From Calycina herbarum (Eukaryota > Ascomycota > Leotiomycetes > Helotiales > Pezizellaceae), in the NCBI GenBank assembly GCA_001414485.1, contig LLEY01000002.1:248001-312000 (forward strand): a stretch of 64,000 nucleotides of DNA, written 5' to 3'. The position numbers and the translations under genes were made by a program. This document shows, one piece after another, positions 14,372 to 25,473 of this stretch. Below the pieces are notes generated by a model. The model ran no database searches and was not told the origin of the DNA. It was given only the letters and a program-made list of their open reading frames with translations. How positions within the stretch are numbered: the stretch's first letter is position 1; each line of letters starts with the position of its first letter.

Positions 14372-15135
14372 ACGTGATCTATCACCGAGCTACGTATATT
14401 ACCGAGTTGTATACTTTTACCGAATTTACTACTCTACTACTTTAACACGCGTTTTCTTCTTCTATAATATAAGTCTAAACTTAAGAAGTACGAATTATAT
14501 TAGCTATTAAAGCTATTTGAATATCTAAACGAAAATTAAGCTGTAGAAACGCTATAAAAATCTATAAAGTTTCTAAATCTACTCTTTATTTTAGAATAAA
14601 CGGCTAACCTTCTTATAGCGATACTAAACCTAATTATTTAAAGCTAACGAAATTAGAGGAGGAAACAATTATTTAATATATATTCGAACGAGATTCTAGA
14701 GGGTTTTCGCCTCGGCTAGTTAATATAGAAGATATAGTGAATTACCTTCTTAAGGTACGCGGAGTAAAACGTATTAGAAAGCGCTAGATAGAACGATTCG
14801 TAGTTTAATAACTAGAGCTAAAGACGTGTTTTAATCACGTTTACGACTTTTAAAGAGCCTTATACGAAGATCCTACGTTAATTAGTACGTGGTTTCGACT
14901 AGTAGAGAATATATAGGCGAAATATAGTATAGTAGATAGCGATTTCTATAACTTCGACGAGACCGGCTTTATAATAGGTCAAATCTGTCTTAGAATAGTT
15001 GTTACTCGTACTGATCGACGTAGTAAGAGTAAGGCAGTTTAACTAGGCAATCGAGAATAGGTTATAGCAATTGTCTATATTAATAGAGAGGGTTTAAGTA
15101 TCTCTCTATTCTTAGTAGTTTAAGAGAAAAATCAA
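14372..15135 (+). mobile_element. Fot1/pogo-type DNA transposon, left part only
   Basis: It starts ACGTGATC right after a TA target inside gypsy copy 3. The left TIR has 8 bp, then two 17-bp tandem units at 14380-14396 and 14397-14413. The frame from about 14648 reads as the CENP-B-like helix-turn-helix and start of the DDE domain: RDSRGFSPRL, then YEDPTLISTWF, then the first catalytic Asp in NFDETGFIIG, then SKSKAV and GNRE motifs. About seven in-frame TAA/TAG codons interrupt it; all fit Q or W codons changed by RIP. Homology stops abruptly near 15135 where normal-composition DNA begins, so the second and third catalytic Asp, the C-terminus and the right TIR are lost. Confidence 0.85.
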
Positions 15136-16490
15136 AACGACAACGGCCTCGGTAAAGAATGGTGAGAAGTGAGATCGAAGACTAGGAGTCGAGAGGGTTA
15201 CTAAGCTTGTTAAGGAGGATATCAACTCGCGGGGGTATCGCATCGTTATTTCAGGGCTCTCGGATCTTGTACAGCTGGAAACCAGTTGTTTGGTCTTCTT
15301 GAATATGAGCAGTAGCTCCAGCTCTCCTTTCTGGTTTTGACCAAAAACACTTGTACTTTAAAATAGTATTGCAACTCAATATCTCTGGTCTGGCCAAATA
15401 TAATCAGAATAATCTAAATCCGAAGTGGTGGAATCAGAATCAAACTCAGTCTCCTGTAGCTACCACCTCCTTGGTAGAGCACAGTTTGAGAATGGAAACT
15501 GATATTCCTCGACGGCGTTCTCGATGCGCATTGTCAGAAACTCCTATAAAATGTTAGAAGAGAGTTGTAAAATAGTAGGATGGAATAAGAATTTATTTGT
15601 AGCTTATAAGGTATTTAATAGAATCTTCCCTAGCTTACCTAGTGTTTAGCCGATGATTTATATTAGTACAAATAGCAAACTTGACGTTATAGCTATGGTT
15701 GCATCTTATCTCCTGGTCTGTTGGTTCAGGTGCCGGATTGATGTAGTAGCCTCAGCTTTCTGCTAACTTCTTAATTTTTTTTTCTTTTTTTTCTCGCGAA
15801 ATGTAGCAACAAAATTTCCAGTTGTTTCACCTTAAACACAAGGTCATGCATAAGGCGAAGTTCGCGCTTGTTTTCAGACGTCGGGGGTGCAGGATAGGTT
15901 GACATCTTTCTCCCGAGTTTTTAATTGCTGCTGCAAAGAGAGCGCCATATAGAGCTCCTGATTTCACCTGATCACTCAACTCTCCAACCCTCCAGCTCCT
16001 CAATCCTCAAATCCCTCAGACCTTCAGAACATTCATCCCAACATTCCACCCTTACTCTTACACACACTCTCTCTCTCTCTCCAAATCACTAGCTTCCCTT
16101 GGAATAACCACTGGCAACCGATAACCTTGTCAGCTAGGGATACTAAATCACGAATCAAAGATTCTAAATTTCCCCTCACGGTAAGGCTTTCCTCGAGACT
16201 ACAACTTACTATAATAACCTTCTGGTCCACTTCAACCTTTCTTTCTAAATCACGAATCCTTATTTCTTCAAGTCACGGAATCTTCCCTAAATCGTGAGTG
16301 AATATCTGCTACTTCAGCTTCCCTCGAAACCACAACTTACAAGCCATAGGACAATACACTTCTTCGATCGCAAGCTCTCGACATCTAGCTTCCCTCCTAA
16401 CTTACGAAACGTCGCATTTTCAAGTCGCGGTAGGTAGAAGCTACGGCCAAATTGTGAGCGAATATCTGCCACTTTAGCCTCCTATCTGCT
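15136..16490. other. Intergenic, no gene recognised; degenerate repeats at 16080-16490
   Basis: Base composition returns to normal here. Short open frames exist but none looks coding. A motif AAATCGTGAGTGAATATCTG at 16289 recurs in diverged form near 16450, and CTTCCCTCGAAACCACAACT-like pieces recur at about 16190 and 16320. This suggests an old, decayed local duplication. Confidence 0.5.
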
Positions 16491-17082
16491 CTGGTATATT
16501 TTATCTGACAATCAATTAATTGACCAATTATATAAGGAATTCATCAATTTCTCGGAATTTGTGGACTAATAAATTTATCCACCAATAAATAATTAGAGGT
16601 TACATGTGAGGTTATTCCCACTTTTTATCGTATAAGCGTTCCAACCACAACATGCTCGTCACTTATTTAGGATTTATATGCATCTCTGCATATAAATCCA
16701 AAATAGTTAGCTTTGAGCCTTTACCTAATTCACCTGAGAGAAGAAGGAATAAAAGGAAGCATCTTCAGGATCGGTGGGAAGGAGATAATGCAGAGGCTAT
16801 TGCTCTTCAAGATGATTTAAATAGCCAATTTGCTCAAGATGTAGAGCAAGAGATAAGAAGGTCAAAAATAGTTAGAGGAAGTGAGAAGAGGGTTCTCGAG
16901 ATTAGAGAAAAGGGGGTAGAAAAGGGGGGTAAGGAGGGCACTTCAGCTGGGAAAGGATGTGTTTGGGAATAGCTTCACTTTTATTTATTAGTGGGTACAT
17001 TTATTAATCCACAAATTCCGAGAAATTGATGAATTCCTTATATAACTGGTCAAATAATTAATTGTCGGATAAAATATACCAG
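16491..17082. mobile_element. 592-bp element with ~110-bp terminal inverted repeats, non-autonomous
   Basis: The left end (CTGGTATATTTTATC, from 16491 to about 16602) is repeated in reverse complement at the right end (about 16975 to 17082, ending GATAAAATATACCAG). The two arms differ by a dozen or so scattered bases. The flanks share only CT next to each end, so no clear target duplication is seen. The size and long TIRs fit a MITE or a foldback-like internal deletion of a larger DNA transposon. It carries one open frame (16652-16972). It is not RIP-mutated like the big blocks. Confidence 0.75.
16652..16972 (+). CDS. Small ORF inside the TIR element, unknown function
   Basis: A 106-residue frame with a true ATG lies centred between the two TIR arms. 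The product is very charged. After a short N-terminus comes PERRRNKRKHLQDRWEGDN, then a stretch of alternating acidic and basic residues that could form a helix or coiled coil, and a Gly/Lys-rich end. The Arg/Lys-rich part resembles the linker and tail regions of pogo-type transposases in composition, but no catalytic motif is present. It may be a leftover fragment of the parent transposase or a chance frame. Confidence 0.35.
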   Translation: MLVTYLGFICISAYKSKIVSFEPLPNSPERRRNKRKHLQDRWEGDNAEAIALQDDLNSQFAQDVEQEIRRSKIVRGSEKRVLEIREKGVEKGGKEGTSAGKGCVWE

Positions 17083-18094
17083 CTCTTATATCCTACAATC
17101 TTCTATCCAACCTTCACAAGCTTCGACGCAACCTTAGGAATTACCCATTCTCAATAATAGAAAGCTCGTAATTTCCCCCAACCTCTTCTGCCGGTGTTGC
17201 CATCTTTGCAGCTCATAATCCCTTTACTTAACATGGATTTCGGTTACCTTCGTGCCTTTCTCGAAGAGAGCCCAGGCCACGGTCGGATTATCCACTTGTC
17301 CTCTAACTATTTTCTTTCACCTGTATCTTGCGTTGTCTTTCATCTCGATATCACTCCTCTACGGCAAAGAAACTTGTTTCAATAGATGATTATTATTAGA
17401 AAATACTTGTATCTATCAGCCTTGAAGAGCTAAATAACGTAAGTTACTCTTATGCTTGCCGTAGAAGACGGGATGATAAGAGATGAAGGCTTTCACATAA
17501 GTATAGTATACTCTATCTTCTCGAAGCGTCAAATACTTTCAGACGGACAACAAAAAGTCCCATTCTTGTAACGCTGTCCCATCGACTAGAGTGGGTGTTC
17601 AAGGAAAAGCTCGAACTCTTACCCATTATAAACAAAAACATCCAATCTCGCCCTCCACTATTGCATTTTGTATTTCTTAGGAAAACATCTTCGGAGGTGT
17701 TCTTATTTGCCAAGTTTCCACTCAACCATTTTGGCGGAGAAAAGAAGATTTCATTCGCAAGTTAAGCGAGGTGGAGAAACCGGCTTAAAACCCGGAACTT
17801 CATGTCTATTTTCCGCTGCTTCCAATACTATTCAAGTGAATCAAGTCTTTAAATACACAGATTAACTCTCCAGCACTCCAACTCTTGAAGGTCAATTCGC
17901 CCTTGCGAAGCGCATCATCGTGAACACCAGTGTCTTGTAAGTGATTCCATCGTCCTGGAACAACCTCCATTTACCGGAAGTCCTATAACATCTTCCCAAC
18001 CTCACGAATTACGTATCTCAAACTTACGAAAGAAAGTGATTGACCATCATCGCAACAAACGACGAAAAGGCAAACAGCCACCAGCCTTGTCATA
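17083..18094. other. Intergenic and promoter region, no gene recognised
   Basis: About 1 kb of normal-composition DNA contains only short unconvincing frames. The last 60 bases, with a CAACAAAC-type A-rich stretch, are probably the leader of the gene starting at 18095. Confidence 0.5.
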
Positions 18095-18592
18095 ATGTCC
18101 TCAAAACTCACCCCCTGCCTCTGGTTCGACGGCCGCGCCGAAGAAGCAGCAAATTTCTACATATCCATCTTCCCAAACTCAAAAATAACCCACATCCAAC
18201 GGTACACCTCAGCCGGTCAACAAAACCACGAACACGAACCTGGAACCGTGATGGTCGTCGCTTTCGAGCTCAATGGTCAGCCTTTCACTGCCCTGAACGG
18301 AGGACCTCACTTTCAATTCACGCCCGCTATATCTTTCCAAATCATGTGCGAGGATCAAACAAAGGTGGATCATTATTGGGATAAACTCGAGGGTGGACCA
18401 GTTGAAGCACAACAGTGTGGATGGGTTGCTGATAAATTTGGGGTTAGTTGGCAGGTTGTTCCAAAGGTCTTGTTGGAGATGCTATCGGACGATGATGCGA
18501 TGAAGGTGGGACGGGCTACGGAAGCGATGATGGGGATGAAGAAATTGGATATTGATGGTCTTCAAAAGGCTTTTGATGGAAAAGGAGCTTAG
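18095..18592 (+). CDS. PhnB-like / 3-demethylubiquinone methyltransferase-fold (glyoxalase superfamily) protein
   Basis: A single-exon gene of 165 residues. The N-terminal PCLWFDGRAEEAANFY (7-22) is the hallmark of the PhnB / 3-dmu-9_3-mt domain, a vicinal-oxygen-chelate fold. This is followed by the FPNSKI strand, a central strand with FELNGQPFTALNGG, and the conserved FGVSWQVVP near the C-terminus. The length is right for a one-domain member. The name of the Pfam domain implies a methyltransferase, but most members have no proven activity and the true substrate is unknown. The start codon is the only ATG compatible with the domain. Confidence 0.9.
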   Translation: MSSKLTPCLWFDGRAEEAANFYISIFPNSKITHIQRYTSAGQQNHEHEPGTVMVVAFELNGQPFTALNGGPHFQFTPAISFQIMCEDQTKVDHYWDKLEGGPVEAQQCGWVADKFGVSWQVVPKVLLEMLSDDDAMKVGRATEAMMGMKKLDIDGLQKAFDGKGA

Positions 18593-19145
18593 GAGGATGG
18601 AAAATGCTTTGGAGGAGCAGTATTAAGGGAGTTTATCCCTCGTTACTTTCGCTAAATTATCAACTCCCAGCTAATGGTTACTACGACAACACTTTCAGGG
18701 GGGCAAAAGTGTTCTGGGGAATTTGATATCACAAATTGAAGATCATTAAATATGTAGTGTGCGCGAACTTGAGTGCTGTTGGTTTTGAAGTAGTTAGGTA
18801 ATTCATTTTCTGAGACCAAAATATCCATGTCAGAGAAGAAACCACTCTTATTTTTAGTTACGTGAGCATGGTTAACCCCTGGAAATGATATTAAAAGGTA
18901 GAAGAAAACCTTGGAATTAGCTGCGGTTAAATTAATAGGAGGACCTATCAAATTCGCGGGTGTTTTTGATATTGGAAAGACGAAAATTCATATAAGCAAA
19001 TAATTTATTAAGCATTAAAAGGGGGTTTAGGGAAAGGGTTTATTTAATTTGAACTTACCAGTGAGGTTTATCGTGCATAATCACTTAGTATGTTTACAAA
19101 CCAACTAGATCCTCTAGAGCCTGAGCAAGGTCACCTCACGCATTC
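18593..19145. other. Intergenic, 3' flanks of two converging genes
   Basis: No coding signal is visible. This stretch separates the stop of the PhnB-like gene from the stop of the minus-strand RING gene. Confidence 0.5.
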
Positions 19146-20096
19146 TTAATCTCGCAGATCCCGAATCCATGAAGGCGTTGGCTCAAAGATCTCTTGGCCT
19201 GGTTCGTCTGGAAGTGTTCCAATATCCGAAGGAAATAGGAAATGTTCATGAAGATCCATTCGACAAGCTGGGCAGCTTTGAGCCTGTTCGAGCCAGTTCT
19301 CGATACATCGTCGCCCGAATACGTGCCCACAACGGGGGATACTGACTGGATATTCGGGCGGGATGACTTCGTCTCCTGGCTCCAAAGGTGCTGGGCTCGT
19401 TCCCAAAGGCACTCTACAGATACGACAGAGAGTGGATGGAAGTAACTGTAGAGAAACATATTGGAGGACGAAAAAGGGAAGATACGCTCTGGCTGCACGG
19501 TTTGCTCGGATTTCATCAGACCGTTGTTGTATGGCGTGACTGTGCATACTGTTACTGAAAACAATATACTCGATGGAAGCTTGCAAGAATGTCAGTAGCT
19601 TAATCGATTCATCCATAAAAGCTTGTGTCACTGCAACAATATCTTGTGTCAAATCGCGACTGTTCTCCGTATTACCTTCTGCTCCCGGACGTAGCTCGGG
19701 ATGATTACCCATCAAGGCTCTTAACGAATTTTCAACACACTGCCGTGAAAATTTCAGCCAATGAATGTCGAGAGGATTGATTAGGTTTGCGTAGTCCTCG
19801 TGAAAGTATTCCGCGTCGCCTAATCTACCCTGCAGGAAAATCCACCTGCCAAGAAGGTCCTCTGTTTTGGATTCAAAATCTACCCCGGTGAGCTCTATTG
19901 GTGTAGCGTAAGCCGGGTAGTTGTCCCAATCTGTGAGACAATGTGTGCAGGTGAAGCCTGACTGGTGATTAAGTTGTACGTAATGATCGCATTCATCGAG
20001 ATCTAATTCAATGTCCTCATTCTCTTCACAACGATGATACAATACCTCATAGTGATGGCTATTGCACGGGTAATTCATAAAGAAAGCGTAACACAT
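19146..20096 (-). CDS. RING-finger protein with N-terminal Cys/His cluster (putative E3 ubiquitin ligase)
   Basis: A single exon of 316 residues; I start at the first real ATG, 20096 (context AAAATG). A C-terminal RING is seen at about 224-278: CRIC, then CGH, then C264-IENW, then CPAC. In CGHVFGRRC the position that normally holds a Cys or His zinc ligand is Gly261, so one zinc site is incomplete or uses another residue. The N-terminus (2-53) has spaced Cys/His residues (C2, C11, H14, H15, H21, C23, C36, H38, C50, C53) that could bind zinc. The middle is helical and unrecognised. RING proteins usually bring an E2 enzyme to a substrate; the substrate here is unknown. It diverges from a similarly built gene at 20766. 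Confidence 0.85.
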   Translation of the reverse strand: MCYAFFMNYPCNSHHYEVLYHRCEENEDIELDLDECDHYVQLNHQSGFTCTHCLTDWDNYPAYATPIELTGVDFESKTEDLLGRWIFLQGRLGDAEYFHEDYANLINPLDIHWLKFSRQCVENSLRALMGNHPELRPGAEGNTENSRDLTQDIVAVTQAFMDESIKLLTFLQASIEYIVFSNSMHSHAIQQRSDEIRANRAARAYLPFFVLQYVSLQLLPSTLCRICRVPLGTSPAPLEPGDEVIPPEYPVSIPRCGHVFGRRCIENWLEQAQSCPACRMDLHEHFLFPSDIGTLPDEPGQEIFEPTPSWIRDLRD

Positions 20097-20765
20097 TTTC
20101 GCGACCAAACTTGCTTATAAGCCGAAATAACTAGATGACACTATGTTCTCTTGCCTTCACGGTTATGTCTGGGTAAAAATGTGTAGATGGTTTCTTGCGT
20201 TCTCAATCGCAGCGGTTTTCTAACGATAAATAAACAAAACAAACGCATTGTTCACCGTGTTTACGCTAAGAATGAAAGGTTTATAAGATTTTTAACGCTC
20301 TTTGTGCAACAAAAACAGATTTATTGCCTCCATTAGCAAGAATCTTCTTGGAGTTCGTTATAGGTATGTTCTCCATATTAAGCGAGAAATGTCGAAATTC
20401 AACCAACCTAAAATCTCCCCGGAAGATTACAATATCCCAGTAGTCACCATGTCTCTACTTTCTTTAGTTCAACAAAGAAACAATCTGATATCAAACTAGA
20501 CAAAGGAGCCGAGACCCCCCTCGGTTCGGGTTTCAAAGAAACGACACTGGACAAAACAACGCAATTATAACTGTTCCCGAGTCCAACATCCCGAAATCCA
20601 ATAAAAACCCTAATTAACACTAGAACACATGGGACTAGTTAAACAGAACTAACCAAAAGTCATAAATGTAAAGGTTTCCCCTTCAAAGTTCAAAACCAAA
20701 ATCTCAATATTGCAACCAGCAAAAGGAAAGCAGAAAACTCCAACACACAACACAAAGAAATCAAA
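20097..20765. promoter_or_regulatory. Shared divergent promoter region of the two RING genes
   Basis: This 669-bp gap lies between the start codons of two RING genes read in opposite directions. It is A-rich near 20500-20765 on the plus strand and contains no believable ORF. No specific binding site can be named. Confidence 0.55.
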
Positions 20766-21797
20766 ATGTGCAAGGTAATAACATTCCTTTTCGAGACTTG
20801 CGGGTGCTCCCGCATTGACCGACATCATTGGCACCGCCATTGCGACCGCGATGAGACTTGCGACGGTCTGACAGCTATCGAAGTTGCCCTCCCAGGATCT
20901 TGCAATACCTGTATAACGCCTGGCCCAGTGGCCCAATGTCGCCGCATTGCCCCACTCACACCCTTGGAGTTATCCCTATGCGATAGACTAATGGCAAACT
21001 GTGCAGACGGTAGCTTCACTCTCCAAGGTCCGGACGGGGAAGCTCATTCATACGGTGAGGAGTGGTCACACCCGCTGCCAGACCAAGATCTAGAATGGCT
21101 TATGCACTTCACGGTGATTTTAGAGGAGTATATGTGGGTCAAGATTGAAAAGGGAGAGATTAAGGGTGGGCCAGGAATGGTATTTTTAATTCTTGCTTCC
21201 CATATCTTTTTTGCTTATCATACTGCGCTAGCACAATTGATTTTGAGATCGAGGATGGATGGACTCCATCACATCCAACTCCGTCCACCACCGGAGATTG
21301 TTCGTGAGGAAAGACTCCCAGTGTTACTTTCTCGTTTAACTGCTCTCGCGCCAGAAGTTCCACACTCGGAACTCAAAGAATTGGGAGATGAGGCAGCATG
21401 TTCCATCTGTCTTTGTCCACTCTCGTCTAACACCCCAGAGACAGGTCCAGTAGTACAGCTCCCCTGCAAGCATATGTACTGCAAGCCTTGTCTTGAACAA
21501 TGGATCATATCCTGGGATCGGGAAAGCGCCTTACGGGTTTGCACACTATGCAACGAGGGGTTCGGACTCACAGCCATCGGCAACGAACCCCCGACAAAGA
21601 AACCCGGTTTCGAACCTAATCCAGAAGGTTATATTCCTGCCGAGGTCCTTGCTCCTGGACTTGAGCAGGTGGTTCGGGATATTGCGAGCCGGCCAGGAAG
21701 TTATGGGTGGGATGTTGAGAGGCCTTGGTGGATGACTTTACTTCGACGGGCAGAGGAGGAAGCTTCTAGTGATGGACCTGAACCTGCGGAAGAATAA
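20766..21797 (+). CDS. RING-finger (C3HC4) protein with N-terminal Cys/His cluster
   Basis: A single exon of 343 residues; ATG in the context AAAATG. The RING spans about 212-262: CSIC, C234-K-H236-MYC239, KPC242-LEQW, CTLC. All eight ligands are present, with an expanded loop (16 residues) before the last pair. The N-terminus has C2, C12, C14, H20, H21, H23, H25, C26, C32, C46 and C49, a pattern like the N-terminus of its minus-strand neighbour. The C-terminal 80 residues are acidic and Pro-rich. The two genes are probably an old divergent duplication. An E3 ligase role is inferred from the RING only. Confidence 0.87.
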   Translation: MCKVITFLFETCGCSRIDRHHWHRHCDRDETCDGLTAIEVALPGSCNTCITPGPVAQCRRIAPLTPLELSLCDRLMANCADGSFTLQGPDGEAHSYGEEWSHPLPDQDLEWLMHFTVILEEYMWVKIEKGEIKGGPGMVFLILASHIFFAYHTALAQLILRSRMDGLHHIQLRPPPEIVREERLPVLLSRLTALAPEVPHSELKELGDEAACSICLCPLSSNTPETGPVVQLPCKHMYCKPCLEQWIISWDRESALRVCTLCNEGFGLTAIGNEPPTKKPGFEPNPEGYIPAEVLAPGLEQVVRDIASRPGSYGWDVERPWWMTLLRRAEEEASSDGPEPAEE

Positions 21798-21859
21798 TTT
21801 CATATCTGGCCCAGTGGCCAGGGCTGAAAACCCCCAAAGATGACAAAAATGTCTACAAT

Positions 21860-23982
21860 CTAAGCAAACCCCCAAAAGAGCAGAACAGAGAACCCATCAT
21901 CAATAAAGTCACACAATAAAATAAAAAGACCAAGTTCCCATGTTAATAGTGAAACATATAAAGAAACCCTACTCCACTCTAACAGTTCCCTAACAGTTCC
22001 CCAAGTCTTCCTTCCACGGATGCCCTCATCAAATTCATAAACAATCCCAACACGTTCCATGAACTCTCCCAAATCACGAACTATCAACAGCGGATATTTC
22101 ACCATCCCGTCACTGCTATCCTCCTCTCCCTCCCCGTTCTCCCGAGTTCCAAGATGTATACCCCATAGCTTCTCCGGTTCCTCCGCCTCGGTTATCGGCG
22201 TTGTTTTTGCAGACCTCCACTTCTCGGGGAGAATTTCCTCTATCATCATAGGAGTTATATGAGTTGATATATGCATATACCCCATCACTTTCTTCGTAAA
22301 ATAGATAGAAGTGTCGTTAGTATATTCATCCAAAGTAACAAGTTATCCATCTTCATCTTCAAGCTTGACGTCCAACTCAAAAGGCTTTTCCTCTCTCATT
22401 CCATCATGGCCCACAACCTCTGAGGCCCAACTCACCCCCCCAAACCAGCCCGTCCACGACCAACTAGGGAATCCTTTCCTTCTCTTCGAACCGCGGCAAG
22501 ATTCCCAACTCAGCCCCTCAGCGAATGAAAGCGGTCGATAAGGAGGATCAATAAACAGACGCTGAGGCCAGTGGTTTTCATTCTTGGTCGAGAAGGGTAT
22601 ACCCCAACAATGTCTCACCCCCTTGGAGAAAAACACACGAAAGAGTCCGAGAAAGCCATTCAAAATATCACCATCAAAAGACATTTCCCGTTTCGAATAC
22701 TCCCCAATCCTCCGTAACACCTGCCATGCCTCATCGCCAACACACCGATCAGGAAAACTCCCCGCTCTCCCGTCTGAGAAAAGAGAATCATCGAGATCCA
22801 AAAGGTGAAGGGGGAAATCGAATCTTTCGGACCGGAAGAAATTCCGACATTCAAAGTAGATTTCCCGATCCGTGAAGAAGAGGCGACGTCCTGAGAGGAG
22901 TGCTTCGTGGTACGTCCACGCTCTTGTATTCCATTTAGAGTTTCTGATCTCCTCTTGGGGATTTTTGTCTGTGTGTATCCAAGTATGGCCCCCAATCTCG
23001 ACTTGATCTTAAGGGTGACGAGCGCGCGAACCAACGCCTAGGAGACCGCGAGAGGGTGAGTGGCCAAGTGATATGAGGGTGAGCTCTGCTTATGTGTAAA
23101 TCTCATCCATGTGACCAATTTACAGATGTCGATGCTCACCATCTTGTAGGATACAATATTTATCAACCCAGAGATATCGGAGGCCCAGTTCGGTGGTGAC
23201 GTTCATTGCATTCTCGATGGTTTCTGGGAGGGGGGCAAGGACCGCATCACAGAGATTCGTGGTGTTTGACTCGTTGGGTTGGATAGATTGAGGTCCCCCA
23301 TATATAACTTAATGCCACATAATCGGGCATGGCATCGTTAACTATTCTTCTTGTGTGACAATCGATCAATTTCAACCCTGGAATCAAAATTCGCTCCCCT
23401 TTCGAACATTGTGCATGTATGTCTCCACATTCCTTCAACCATCTCCGAGGAATCCCAAAATCAATCTTTTCCGCATTCAATGGACGAAACTAAGGAGTCT
23501 GCTTCTCACATACAGGAATCAAATTTCCTGTAGGATTCCAAGGATTTCTCCCCGTGAGATCCCAGAGTTTTTGTAAGACAGTTAAAGTAAACATCTCAAG
23601 TTTGTCATAAAAGAGCCTATGCCCACAAAATAGAGGACGGCTTCTCAGAGTAGGTAGATAACGCCCAATGGTAAGAGGCGGAGAGTTGGAAATGGTCTTG
23701 GTCAGGGTGATGAAGTCGGATCCAGAATTTGCAAAGACGACAGGTTTTGGATGTTGTCTCCGAAACACCCTCTATTTCCTCCAAGAAGAGGTGTTTGAGG
23801 AAGGGAGTTTTGTCTGAGCATGGGAGGTGGCAGTCGAGCCTTGTGGCGAATTTTGAACATCGTGGGCAGAGGGTTTGGGAACTGGGATGAACAGGCAGTG
23901 AGGCTTCTTGGTGAGGATATAGGATTTTGGGAGAGTTGTTTTCGGGCTCCTCTTTTTCCTGTAATAGGAATTGCTTTGACAT
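21860..23982 (-). pseudogene. HET-domain (heterokaryon incompatibility) gene, broken by stops and frameshifts
   Basis: On the minus strand the parts of a HET protein appear in order. A Cys-rich N-terminus (LCPRCSKF, TCRLCKFW) begins after an ATG at 23982. Then come the HET core start ([11 protein letters not shown], near 23300), [13 protein letters not shown] (near 23160), GHMDEIY with AELTLI (near 23100), NTRAWTYHEALLSGRRLFF (near 22900) and FPSWSWTGW (near 22440). A frame change is needed at a run of five G (plus strand 23295-23299), and another between about 23620 and 23770. Five in-frame stops interrupt it: 23490-23492, 23120-23122, 23090-23092, 23009-23011 and 22343-22345. All are TAA or TAG and fit Gln codons. 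Intact HET proteins trigger cell death when genetically different hyphae fuse. Confidence 0.85.
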
Positions 23983-25473
23983 GTATGGTATACTTGCAAG
24001 TGCAGTCGATGCCGTTGATGGCGGGGCACATTTGTCCATCGCGGTATGAGAACATGTAGATTAGAAGTAATCCCAGGAACTTTTCATTTGAGTTTTGCGA
24101 CGGCAAATGGCTGAATTTTCTGTGACGATTGAAATTAACAACATTTCCGCGTTGTACCTTGGGGTCGATTGCCTTAGCTGTGGCTCAGCCCACCAAGCCA
24201 CCACCAATACTTCTGGATAGAGCAGAAACATAATTAATGGAGCGCCCACGAGAAATTTTTACCTGAATCTCGGCCAAAGATACAGCGGTGGTGACGCCTA
24301 AAAAGCACCCACCTCCGCCCACAAGGCCATATTGGCTGTAGCCATAGGAAACCGGCGGGCAGCCTCCGCGAACGAGACCGTGGAAGTGGAAGTGGAAGAT
24401 GCCTTCTCATATAGGTAGACTTGTACCCTCCTAATCAACAAATCTGGGAATCCGGGAACACCTTCAAATGGGAACGACAACTGTGAACGACTGTACCATG
24501 TATGCCGGCTAGATGTTGCATTGCAAGGATTCAATCGCAACTTGCTGTGAAAGCAACCGAGCCACAAAAGGAGAGAACTGAGCCGGAGATAGGTACAGCC
24601 AAATACGAAGCCATCCCAGCTTTCCAAGAGCTCTCCCGTTGCCCACTCGACCATGGAGCAGGATTTTGTACGCACAAGAAGTGATTCTTTCAATTCTTGA
24701 ACTGACAATTCCGTCGGCTGGGCAGTATTTAGTGTTAGGGAGGTTGAGTAGAGAGGGAAGGAGCGACCTTGAACTTGGGGGAAAGAGCGAGTCGAGCTCC
24801 AGGGTGCTGAGGTCGAGCAGGAGCGACCTCTTCGAGGTATCGCGATCTAGGGTAGCGCGGTCGACCGTTGAGGGGTGATGAGGCAGTTGTTGAGGTGTGT
24901 AAAATGGAGGGAAGGCGCGATCATTTCGATGAAATTTGCCGCCAATTGTTGCCCGACCCCCTCTTAGAACTGCAGTAGTCATTAAATAATCACAAGCCCA
25001 TTAGGGATCGAATAATGCTTAATTATCTCAGACAATTTGGTACGATCCAAGGTAAGGTTACCTAAGAACCCACTATCGGGGAGTTGATAACTTAATCTTT
25101 TTTCAGGATCTCTGCCCTTTTAACGCGTAGCCAACCACCTTGCTTGGTATAGGTAATATCAAACATTCCTTGAGGTTTGTTGGAATAAAAGATCTTGGAA
25201 AAATCCGACAGCTGCTATCCTAAGTTCGATTATAGTTCCGATAGAGAAAGTGATGGAAGCCTTGGTCAGGTAGAGAGATTTGAGCACATCTAGATAGACG
25301 ATACTTTTCCTTGATGAAAACATAGGCTTACTCTTGTGTGTGTGGAGCTGAAATGAAATCTATTAAGTGTACCATCTAGAATCGATATAATATATACGCT
25401 TGTGACTGGTATTTCTGACCAGCCATGTGTATGAACATCGCAAATTCGAGTACCAAGATGACACCATATCGAC
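23983..25473. other. Intergenic, no gene recognised
   Basis: Several open frames of 60-160 residues overlap on the minus strand at 24298-24982, but none shows a domain, and composition is Ser/Leu-rich as in chance frames. The stretch 24740-24860 has repeated GAGCGACCT and TCGAG motifs. Confidence 0.45.

Noticed and set aside
15351..15557. Short ORF after the RIP block as a gene
   Set aside because: No recognisable features; short and in a region of decayed sequence.
24298..24982. Minus-strand ORFs upstream of the HET pseudogene as a gene
   Set aside because: Overlapping frames, Ser/Leu-rich, no domain or ordered splice sites; likely chance.
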